DNA of 64,000 bases from contig CM055100.1 of the NCBI GenBank assembly GCA_029204225.1, positions 17,041,259 through 17,105,258 on the forward strand. Reading direction: 5' to 3'. The translations under genes and the position numbers were made by a program. Source of the DNA: Diphasiastrum complanatum. Taxonomy: Eukaryota > Streptophyta > Lycopodiopsida > Lycopodiales > Lycopodiaceae. This document shows positions 11,550-19,938 of the stretch, piece by piece. How positions within the stretch are numbered: position 1 is the stretch's first letter; each line of letters opens with the position of its first letter. A model generated the notes under the pieces. It made no database searches, was not told the DNA's origin, and was given only the letters and a program-made list of their open reading frames with translations.

Positions 11550-11567
11550 TGGTGCGTCTGTCGGGAG
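11550..11567 (+). other. Candidate primer binding site
   Basis: TGGTGCGTCTGTCGGGAG begins with the TGG expected of a tRNA 3'-CCA complement and starts one base after the LTR's CA. I cannot assign the tRNA with confidence. Confidence 0.5.
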
Positions 11568-12505
11568 TTACCTGATAAGAGTTGAAGGGTAGTCATACTA
11601 CCAGTGGCCTACAAATTTCATACGTCTCAGATTGCATATGTTGTGAACAATTCTACTGTTTAGACCGTCAGCCGCAAGATAGCTTGGTTGTGCAAGCTAC
11701 TAGTGCAAGATAGCTTGGTTGTGCAAGCTACTAGTGCACACGTTGTTTTCAGAAAACCGATATCAAGTATCACAGGTTGAAGTGGTTAGCATCACACAAT
11801 GATGTGTGCTGATCCCACACCTAGAACATACGTTTTAGGGCCTTGCCACACATGAGTGCACAATCCACTCCTAGCTGCACATGATCCAACTTTACCAAGG
11901 ACATCCTGCTTCCAATACCTGAAAAGAATCTAGGAACTGCATACAGTTTCACCAGCAGGGACTTTAGACAGTAAAGCCAAGTACTACTAGAGATTTTTCA
12001 TAGAGTGACGGGATACGTTAGACAATGGGGTTTATGGTAAAACCTAGGGTAAAGGTGAAAACCAGAGCCCTGAGTCAAAAATCAGTACCCTATGACCCAC
12101 CAACCCTAGCATCTCGCAGAGACGGCACATGGTACAAAGAACCAAGAAAAACTGTACATGGGTACGGTTGGATTAGGATTGAGCAAAAAATGACCAAGTA
12201 GAGTTAGTTAGGTCATATGCAATATTAGTGGACGAAGGGTGGATGACCTATGGGATAACGTGGGAAAATCACAAAACACATGTGCAACGACAGTTGATTG
12301 CTATCCGTAAGTGAGAAACATATTATGCAGCAATCATTAGTATCACCCTAGACAAGACATCACAGGTATACCAAGGAAACCTAGGTCTAAGAGAGCACCG
12401 CACGGAGAGACTTCAAATCCACAGAGAGAGCGTTTAGGGCTTAGAAGAAGCCATCGTGGGTTTCTTGTCCCACCAGTCTTAAATGATGAGTCTCACCCAC
12501 CTATA
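11568..12505 (+). other. 5' untranslated leader of gypsy element
   Basis: About 940 bases between the primer site and gag with no supported gene. It contains a perfect tandem duplication at 11,674-11,735. Confidence 0.5.
11674..11735. repeat. Perfect 31-bp tandem duplication
   Basis: Two identical 31-bp units (11,674-11,704 and 11,705-11,735), each beginning GCAAGATAGC and ending GCTACTAGT, lie about 105 bases after the primer site in the leader. Confidence 0.9.
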
Positions 12506-13303
12506 ATGGACTTGGATGATACGTTGGAACCTATAGAAGAACTACCAAAACTTGAGCCAACTGACGCTACAGAACCACCGTTAGTGAATGTAACACCTGC
12601 TGCTACAGAACCTGTTGCCACCATAATGGCAAGACATTTGACTGAACCAATCGTAGTACCCCCGGAGACAGGAGGACTAGCGAAGCTTAGTGGATCCACT
12701 CCTGAGTTTCATGGAGCACCGTATGAAAGTGTCGAAGAGCATATTGATGCTTTTTGGACCACCGGCTTTACAAATGCTATCACATACCCACATCATGAAA
12801 TGATGTTTTTTGCCACCACTTTATTTGGAACGGCTAGGCACTGGTATCATAGTCTGCAAAGAGGCTCAATTCACACCATTGAGGAGTTCCATAGACTGTT
12901 TCTAATTGAGTATGCTCCCCACCGAACGGCTGATGGCCTATTATTCACACTGACTTCCCTACAACAAGGAAGTAACGAAACCATCCGACAATATTGGCGT
13001 CGTTTGACAAAGTTGTCACGCCAAGTGGAACCCACTGTGTTACTGCCACGTCTATTACTACTGACCTTCTTTCTGCGAGGGCTCAAGAATAACATACAAA
13101 TGATTGTACATCAGAGTAACCTCCAGACATTGGCTGAGGCAGTAGAGAAGGCAATCGTGATAGAAGACGCACAGATTGCGGTTGCCCACGCATCCCACCT
13201 ATCGCAAGCAGTGAACAACTTGAACCTAAGCCCAAAAACATGGAGAGGAGGCCCAATCGCAGCTATAGGAGCACACCCCATAGTGGAACCCCGTCCCATA
13301 TAG
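12506..13303 (+). CDS. gag: Ty3/gypsy Gag (capsid) protein
   Basis: An intact 265-codon frame. After an acidic Pro/Thr-rich N-terminus (~1-75) comes a retrotransposon gag capsid fold with FFATTLFGTARHWYHSL, RLFLIEYAP and SNETIRQYWRRLTKLS, the usual motif order. The region after the stop (to about 13,600) still reads as Gln/Pro-rich Gag tail in other frames, and no zinc knuckle is visible. The ATG follows a ~0.95-kb leader and is the first good start. The encoded Gag would assemble virus-like particles; here RT and integrase are missing downstream. Confidence 0.75.
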   Translation: MDLDDTLEPIEELPKLEPTDATEPPLVNVTPAATEPVATIMARHLTEPIVVPPETGGLAKLSGSTPEFHGAPYESVEEHIDAFWTTGFTNAITYPHHEMMFFATTLFGTARHWYHSLQRGSIHTIEEFHRLFLIEYAPHRTADGLLFTLTSLQQGSNETIRQYWRRLTKLSRQVEPTVLLPRLLLLTFFLRGLKNNIQMIVHQSNLQTLAEAVEKAIVIEDAQIAVAHASHLSQAVNNLNLSPKTWRGGPIAAIGAHPIVEPRPI

Positions 13304-13920
13304 GCTATTGAACCTTGACAAGGCAAGAACGTGCAAACACAAGATGCATGAAAGCTCCAAGCACAGATGCCCGATAGAGGCCATGAGAGCACAGGCTCTA
13401 ACGCAGAACTAGGTGATATGTGAGCCATGCTAAAGTAATACATGGACGTGATGAGTGAGAATATGCAGACCGACGCACCACCACCATCGCACTTACCACT
13501 CCATCAACCACCGCCAGAACCTGTTAGAGTTCTTACCCGAGCACAGTGCCAACACCAAGAACAACAGCAACACATTGACAAATCAGCTGACCATTAGGGA
13601 AGCCCCTTGACAGCTTCCACTTTACCCAAAGATTACCTAGACCCAAAATTGGCACACAGGCAATAAATGGATTTAGAGATGAGTTTTTGCGAGAGGAAGA
13701 AAATACAGAAGGTCTATTATCTGCTCAAATCCCCAAAAAAGAGCAATTTCTATAGGGACTTGAGGTATTCTCTAAACTCCTGTAAGCTTAAATCACAATG
13801 CCATTCCATAGCGCGATAAAATTTTTCATAGGGCTTCAACGCCATCATAGTTTTTAGCTGCCTAGTATTCCTGACGAACAGCGAAAACCAGAAGAGATTT
13901 CCGAAATTCCTCAGATTTCT
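13304..13920 (+). pseudogene. Frame-broken Gag tail and protease lead-in
   Basis: Pieces such as VSENMQTDAPPPSHLPLHQ and VRVLTRAQCQHQEQQQ read as a Pro/Gln-rich Gag linker, interrupted by stops and frame changes. No zinc knuckle is seen. Confidence 0.4.
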
Positions 13921-14343
13921 ATGAATCAAATGAATGTAGGTGTTGCTAAGGGGACTAGCATCACTTTGCCTATGACCTATAAAGACTATCCCACAGTGTC
14001 CGCTATCCTTGATAATGGATCAGGCGTCAATATAATGGCTTTGTCATTGGCAAAGTCATGGGGATTCCACACCTTAGATCAACCACATTACAAACTTCGT
14101 ATGGCTGATCAGCGAGTTACAAATCTCGCAGGTCATTTATTGAATATCAACGTACACATTATACGTGTCAAATTTATAATCGATTGTGTCATTTTAGATT
14201 TATCAGATGATGCAAATACATATCAACTCCTTTTTGGCACACCCTGGTTACAAATGGCAGGTGTTGTCCAATATTGGAAGCGTAGTAGGATAATCTCGGC
14301 AACAACGACAAACGGGTCACGGTTGACTCAACTGGACATATAA
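13921..14343 (+). CDS. Ty3/gypsy aspartic protease domain
   Basis: A 140-codon frame with YPTVSAILDNGSGVNIMA, a retropepsin active site in which the usual D-S-G-S is D-N-G-S, then YKLRMADQRV and LLFGTPWLQMAGVV, the conserved second half of gypsy proteases. It would process Gag-Pol. The start codon is probably arbitrary because this is an internal piece of a polyprotein. The Ser-to-Asn change is unusual and may reduce activity. Confidence 0.75.
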   Translation: MNQMNVGVAKGTSITLPMTYKDYPTVSAILDNGSGVNIMALSLAKSWGFHTLDQPHYKLRMADQRVTNLAGHLLNINVHIIRVKFIIDCVILDLSDDANTYQLLFGTPWLQMAGVVQYWKRSRIISATTTNGSRLTQLDI

Positions 14344-15290
14344 AGCCCGCCAAGGTGTACGATGATTGGTCATCCACAACTTATGACAAAATCAGATAGT
14401 GCCCCAATCCAGACAAAAGGCCACTATACGAGATCAACAGACATAATAAATTGGGGTCAAGCACTAGCCACTGTGGACTGTGCTGATTCAAACAGATGTC
14501 GTATCAAAACCGCTGCAAAGGATATGTATATTCTGCCATCTTCTACAGACATAGATACACCCCTACTTATGATGATTGACCCTATTCCTATAGCTTGGTG
14601 CCCAGGAGAACCTAGCGTCTCTACCGCCCATGTTTTAGAAAAAGGTATTCTTTCCATGACATGTATTCCTTTATCTAGATAACAAACGTTATCCACCGAA
14701 ATTGATCCCACAAGAGATCAAATCTCTTGGGCCTTTGGCTCATGTGCAAATGATCTCCAAAGTACCCCACACACAAACATATAGGCCCAATCCCAAAGTA
14801 TACACATGGGACGTGTATCCAGATGAAGTCTGGGATACAATAGATGATGACATGATAAGCGAGGCAACAACACCGTCCCCTCAACAACCTCGAAACCTCA
14901 GTTACATAACACCACAATTATTAATACAAAATTAATCGAGCGTCAAAAACAAATGCATGAGAAGCTTAAGCAACTGATTAAACCCTTGTCTAAAAAGACA
15001 GAAACCAAATGATTAGACCAAGCTTCCACGTTGTTTAGAGACTTCACCTTGGATGACATCATTATCCAGTTACCACAACCACACTGGGAACCCACACCAA
15101 GTTTCCACTCCTTTGAAGGACCCGCTAAAACAATCTCGTTAAACCTTAAAGATCCTGATGAGGAGATGGATCAAATACTTGATCCACTATCTAGTTGATC
15201 TAAATAGTTGATCCATCTGATGACAAGCAGCACCCTTTCAACTAATGGCAGGACAACTTTACAAAAGGGGCATTGACGGTATTATCTGAT
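14344..15290 (+). pseudogene. Pol linker between protease and RT, decayed
   Basis: The piece at 14,362-14,682 holds KGHYTRSTDIINWGQALATV, resembling KGGHYDSETNVVRWTNASATI at the same place in the 39.6-40.6 kb element, so this linker is conserved between the two families. A later piece, LFRDFTLDDIIIQLPQ, parallels FKNYTLVDMVIMMSQ at about 39,430. No RT follows; homology fades at about 15,290. Confidence 0.5.
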
Positions 15291-15583
15291 GATGTGCTTA
15301 TGAATATGAGATATGGCCTATCATATGTCCATGGTGATTTCCACTAAAATTCATGCTGTACATAAAAGGAGTGTGATTTGAGCACATATCCTTCTAGTGT
15401 AGCTCGGATTTGAGTTAGATAGGTTCAATTATGATGACATGCAGATGTTTAGATAGCATGCAAAGTCTTATTGTATGCATGCAAGCCACATGCAATCAGT
15501 GCATGCAACATGCAAAGTAGTTTCAGTGATCTATACATGTCTAGGCAGTTTTATGAGTTGACATGCAGTACATGCAACATACA
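15291..15583. other. CATGCA-rich spacer at insertion site
   Basis: From about 15,438 to 15,588 the motif CATGCA or its core CATGC recurs about nine times on either strand reading (the core is palindromic with GCATG). In plants CATGCA is the RY element bound by B3-domain factors of the ABI3/FUS3 group. No gene start is visible beside it, so a regulatory role is speculation. Confidence 0.4.
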
Positions 15584-15588
15584 TGCAT
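15584..15588. other. Target site duplication, left (TGCAT)
   Basis: TGCAT abuts the left LTR and is repeated exactly at 26,823-26,827 after the right LTR, the 5-bp duplication expected from gypsy integration. Confidence 0.9.
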
Positions 15589-16807
15589 TGTCGTGGAAAA
15601 CCAATTGTATTTGGTATAGTTTTGTAGCATTTAGTGTCGAATCCCCAAGAGGATAGCTTCTTTATGGTATAATGTTGATATTGTTCTGACTTATTCGTAT
15701 GATATAAAATGGAGAATTAGTCTGGTTGTCAAACAGACATTTGGGTTAAGTAACCAGCATTACTTAATGGATAAATGAATGTTTAAAATTGGAATATCAG
15801 TCTTCTCTTTCGAATCGAAGAATTGGCGTTCTACAGGAGAATTGTTATCAGAATAGTACGAATGTACTCCACTCTATCTGATTAAGGTGTCGGCAAGAAT
15901 TCGGATTGATTTCGATGTATTCGTTCATCAGTGATCATAAGTTAATCTTATTCTTGGATTAACAAAAGTTAAACAGTAGTCCTCAACAACTAGTGTTCTC
16001 CTCAGAGTTAAATCTCTTGTATAATCTTCGAATATGTTAGAAACATATGTTCGGAGATATTCAGAATACAGATATCTTATCTCAATTCTTCAGACAGGGA
16101 CAATCAATTCAGTTGTATACATACTTTTCTATCGATGACTGAGATAGACTTCTGATGATAGACGTTATTCGGGTATCGAACAAGTATTCGAGTGTCGAAC
16201 AAATATTCGAATGAACGAATAAGTTAGTTTTAAGACAGTTCGTTAGAACACTTTTACAGATACACAACATAAGCTGTAATGTACTTATGCAACTGTCTGA
16301 CCAGAGATAGGTTTATATAAGAAAGATTGTTAGAGTACTTTAGAAGATCTCTCACAAGTACATAAACTTTTATCTCTCAGCGAATACATAAACTATATCT
16401 CCTGGTGAGTAAGACTGAATCGTGTCTTCTCTTTATCATCTTCAGAGCGAACAATCACGTCTTTATAAATTAGAGGCGTGTCGCTTTACTGAATAAGGTT
16501 AACCAATATATATCTGACACGTATGTAGATTATACCGCAAAGATGTATCTAACCCTGAGTTTAGATTACTATAGTTAGAATTGTCGATTCGAATCGAGTC
16601 GTTTCATGTAAGTGTCTTTATTTAAGGGTTGTTGTAGATGTCGCTTCATTGCTGAGGACTTGTCCTTTATATGTGATATTTAGTATGTCGCGAAAAATAT
16701 AGGCAGGTCCCTTCATTACATATGTATCCAGCTCTTGTCTTCTTATGTGAATATATATTGCTTCATTCGGATGTATATTCGTTGTTTAATAAATACACAT
16801 CTTCACA
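15589..16807 (-). repeat. 3' LTR of the 11.2-kb element
   Basis: 1,219 bp, downstream LTR in element orientation. A TATA-like TATATAAA lies on the minus strand at 16,312-16,319. Many TTCGAA/ATTCG motifs occur, as throughout this element. It differs from its partner at about 15,646, 15,853, 16,053, 16,262-16,272 (two), 16,477 and 16,565. Confidence 0.95.
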
Positions 16808-16822
16808 TATCCCCCTCCTCAA
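16808..16822 (-). other. Polypurine tract
   Basis: Minus-strand GAGGAGGGGGATA directly precedes the 3' LTR and is the expected plus-strand priming site. Confidence 0.8.
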
Positions 16823-17027
16823 ATGTGAAACGTCCTCGTGAACAAACAGTATTCTTTTTGAGATTTGGTCGTTGATTAGAAAAGAATATATTCGGTTCGT
16901 TGATCAATTCGTCTTTAAAAGATATTTCTTCAGTAGGTACTTTATTCGAATTGATGGTTATTGCCTTCAAGTATTTGAAAACATCAGATACAACATCACA
17001 TAGGTAAAGGATTTGGAAAAGAACTCT

Positions 17028-18902
17028 TTAGTCTTGATACATCTCGTCATATAATTGCTGAGCGAGGTCTAAATCCGTTTGACATTCGAGTAACAATAGT
17101 TTTTCTCGAGAACGAGAGTATCTGCCAATAGCAAGATTTCCGAATTCTTCTAAATGTATCGGAAGAAGAGTGCCATCAAATAATTCTTGTACTAATTTGA
17201 CATCTTCCTCCGAATCATTCCTTAATCTGATCTCTCGAAAGAATCGTGCTGAATGCTGTAAATAGTTACACTTAATATACAAATTTTGTACAAAAAATAA
17301 GGTCTTTGCTACAAATGTGCCGAACTGTCGATAAGAATATGTACAAAATAATTTATAAGCACGGGACTTCGTTCGATCCTGCAGACTGTGTTTGATTTCT
17401 GCAAAATATTCAGCAAAATTGCGCTCCCAGTCAATGTAGATCTCATATAGTTCAGGATACGCCATATTTATATTGATCAGCAAACCCGCATTGTCGAATG
17501 CTGCTATGTCCACACGCTCCGTTGGTTTGTACAGTTCGAATTGACAGTGTCGTCTCCAAAATTGTCGTTTTCGATCGTCGACCTCCAAAAATTGTAGTTC
17601 TTTGATTCGAATATATTCTAAAGCATACATACAGGTTGATCCTATATACAATTCGACTGACCCGAATGGACAGACTTTAAACTTGCCCTGTAGGATTGCC
17701 CAGCATAAGCATCCTTTCTGCTCTATGTCTAACTGGTCCCATAACCAGAGAAAGTCGTCCTTTTTCCACTCAATTTTCCAATCGTCGAAGGCAATGCCTA
17801 CTGTGCCTGGTAGCATCAAATAATCGACATGCCATTGCAATTCGACGTTAAGGTGATGAGGCATCCATTTCCAAAATTTCTTTGAAAAAACTTTGAAACG
17901 TTCAGCACATACCTTCGACTGATTTCTTTTTATGCGCTTTGCCTTTGGTTGTACTTCTGTCGTTTCATGCGAATGAAGTGTAATCGCGAAGTTCTGATCA
18001 TCGAGCTGCTGCTTGAAAGTTGTTACTTCTTTTTGCAGGTCTGATATTTGCACTAATGCCTGTGCATACTCCAAATGATCAGCAACTCCCGAACAAGCTG
18101 TTACAGATTTAAGTTCGGTTGACAGCTGTTCGATTGTGTCCAGAGCCTTTGTATATTCGGTATGTGCATCTGGCCCGGTACAACCTCCGATTGCCGACAA
18201 CTCCTTCAGCTCTGCTAACTCCTCTTCGAGTAGAGCTTTGTCGTCTTCGAGGGGTTGCAAAAAATCGATGCGAAAATTTTCGAGCATCTGATCCTGAAGT
18301 GTATTCAGCTTCATAGGATCAATTTGTGCAGTGCCCGAAGTGCTGCATAGTTGTAAGGCAGTTTCTGCCTTTATTTTCTTCAGGGCAGATTCTTGAAGTG
18401 ATATCTGCAACTTTTCATTAGCAGATTTGACCTTCTCATGCTCCATCTGCAAAGCATGAAAGAATTTCTGCACTTCTGCAAATTTGGCATCAATCGCCTT
18501 GTTTGTCGCTTTCAAAGAATCATTTTCGTGGGTCAACTGTTGAACTTGTCGACCCAATGATTGATTTCGCTCAAGCAACTTCGCGTTGTCTGCTTCGAGC
18601 GTTTCGATTCGAGTCTTCGACTCGTCGATTTTCTCTTTCATCTCATCTGATGTTTTGAATAATTGCATCATTCCTCGTTGGATATTCATATCATACCTTC
18701 GAACTTCTTGTATGATTTGTCTGGCCCCCTCAGAAAGATCACCCAGCCCTTGATTCTGAAATGCATTAGGGTCTTCTTCTGATTCGGTGGTGTCTTCATC
18801 CGCAGCTTTGCTTCTGTCCTGCCCCGGTTCTGTAATAATTTCGAGGGATGGTGGGCTCGGACTCTCCTGCGAATGAGCTTGTGCAGCACTGTCGTCCTGC
18901 AT
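17028..18902 (-). CDS. Accessory ORF, C-terminal part (coiled coil)
   Basis: A 624-codon frame downstream of integrase inside the gypsy element. Residues ~60-330 are strongly coiled-coil (heptad-rich E/K/L/Q, e.g. IDESKTRIETLEADNAKLLE). A short basic patch, AKRIKRNQSK (~322), could be a nuclear signal. The remaining ~290 residues look globular and rich in Trp, Tyr and Phe (e.g. FKVFSKKFWKWMPHHLNVEL). The apparent start is probably not real: the open frame extends upstream of it and continues the N-terminal ORF at 18,929-19,582 after a frameshift near 18,930. I recognise no enzyme motif. Extra ORFs of this kind are known in some plant gypsy lineages, with mostly unknown function. Confidence 0.8.
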   Translation of the reverse strand: MQDDSAAQAHSQESPSPPSLEIITEPGQDRSKAADEDTTESEEDPNAFQNQGLGDLSEGARQIIQEVRRYDMNIQRGMMQLFKTSDEMKEKIDESKTRIETLEADNAKLLERNQSLGRQVQQLTHENDSLKATNKAIDAKFAEVQKFFHALQMEHEKVKSANEKLQISLQESALKKIKAETALQLCSTSGTAQIDPMKLNTLQDQMLENFRIDFLQPLEDDKALLEEELAELKELSAIGGCTGPDAHTEYTKALDTIEQLSTELKSVTACSGVADHLEYAQALVQISDLQKEVTTFKQQLDDQNFAITLHSHETTEVQPKAKRIKRNQSKVCAERFKVFSKKFWKWMPHHLNVELQWHVDYLMLPGTVGIAFDDWKIEWKKDDFLWLWDQLDIEQKGCLCWAILQGKFKVCPFGSVELYIGSTCMYALEYIRIKELQFLEVDDRKRQFWRRHCQFELYKPTERVDIAAFDNAGLLININMAYPELYEIYIDWERNFAEYFAEIKHSLQDRTKSRAYKLFCTYSYRQFGTFVAKTLFFVQNLYIKCNYLQHSARFFREIRLRNDSEEDVKLVQELFDGTLLPIHLEEFGNLAIGRYSRSREKLLLLECQTDLDLAQQLYDEMYQD

Positions 18903-18928
18903 AGGCTCAGTTTGTGAAGCTTCATATC

Positions 18929-19582
18929 TTACTGGCCGAAACAGACGGGATTTCCCTCAAGCGCATCCAGTAAGTAGCCAAAGTTCTGTACTGAAATAGT
19001 TGCATCAGCATCAGTGATGAACAGGACTTGATTGGCATACTTACAAAGCAGCTTCAGCTGAGTGTCCTTCGTCATCGAGATTTTGTATCCCTTGCTGGGG
19101 ACATGGCAGTTTGCTAGGAAGTATTTTGTTTCCTCCACAGCATCCTTGGAAGTTGAATTACAGACTCCATCAGTCGGTAATCCAAGGGCTGTAGAGAAAA
19201 TTCTTTCGTTGATCAAGCAGGCGGTGTTGCGCAGTTTGACCTTGAAATCAACATCAGTGACTTCGTGGATAGAATTCACGAATTCTTCACTGACGTTGGT
19301 TAGCACAATAGAGGGGTCCACCTTCATGTTACCCAACCGGCAACGGTCCAACAAGGACTGAATCGACGCCAGCCGAATAGAGGCGCGAACCTTCCATGAT
19401 ATGGCGCTGCTTGAACTTGTATCCATATTTGTCGGATGGTTGTGTGCAAGAATCGCAGTCGTAGAAGAGGAAAATGGATCGCAAGTAAGCACAAAGGAAA
19501 ATTTGAAAGTGTAAGAGTAAAAATTAGAAGGTAAGGGGTTTATGGTAACAAAGGATGGAAGAAGAGGATGGTGACGTGGCAT
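18929..19582 (-). CDS. Accessory ORF, N-terminal part
   Basis: A 217-codon frame. The likely start is an internal Met opening MDTSSSSAISWKVRASIRLA (about 50 codons in), because the preceding residues look like leader sequence. The domain is globular, without zinc or catalytic motifs that I can name; it faintly recalls the N-terminal domain of plant ORF1-type transposon proteins. It stops just after NPVCFGQ, where the downstream frame takes over with an apparent one-base loss, so with 17,028-18,902 it formed one protein of roughly 800-850 residues. Confidence 0.7.
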   Translation of the reverse strand: MPRHHPLLPSFVTINPLPSNFYSYTFKFSFVLTCDPFSSSTTAILAHNHPTNMDTSSSSAISWKVRASIRLASIQSLLDRCRLGNMKVDPSIVLTNVSEEFVNSIHEVTDVDFKVKLRNTACLINERIFSTALGLPTDGVCNSTSKDAVEETKYFLANCHVPSKGYKISMTKDTQLKLLCKYANQVLFITDADATISVQNFGYLLDALEGNPVCFGQ

Positions 19583-19689
19583 AGTTGATTTGACAACTGT
19601 AAACCTATACTTAAGGCGGTATCTAACGAAATCTTCATGACGACGGTGAAAGTTAACATGATAAGTATCTTAAGACCGTTTGAATCTAA

Positions 19690-19828
19690 GAGTAATAAAT
19701 GAGTAATTAAGTCGATAAGTAAATAAATAAATAAACAAATAAAAATAAATAAATAGAATAAATAAATAAATAAATAAGTAGTATAAATAAATAAATAAAA
19801 ATAAAAATAAATAAATATTAATAAATAC
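19690..19828. repeat. AATA-type microsatellite inside the element
   Basis: Imperfect (AAAT)n/(AATA)n array with AAAAAT variants, in the spacer between integrase and the accessory ORF. It is purine-poor on the coding (minus) strand, where it reads as TTTA/TATT. Confidence 0.9.
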
Positions 19829-19837
19829 GCAAATAAG

Positions 19838-19938
19838 ACTCGAATGATGTTCGGATGATAGTATTCGAAGGATGTTCGGGTGGTATTCGAATGAATGATC
19901 GGATGATATTCGAATGAATGATCGGATGATATTCGTTA
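19838..19938. repeat. Four imperfect ~23-bp repeats ending at integrase
   Basis: Units resembling GATCGGATGATATTCGAATG recur about four times and run up to the integrase stop codon. Each contains the TTCGAA-type motif common in this element. Confidence 0.75.

Noticed and set aside
17028-18902. 624-codon ORF as a host gene captured beside a transposon
   Set aside because: It lies between integrase and the polypurine tract within one LTR pair and target duplication, so it belongs to the element.
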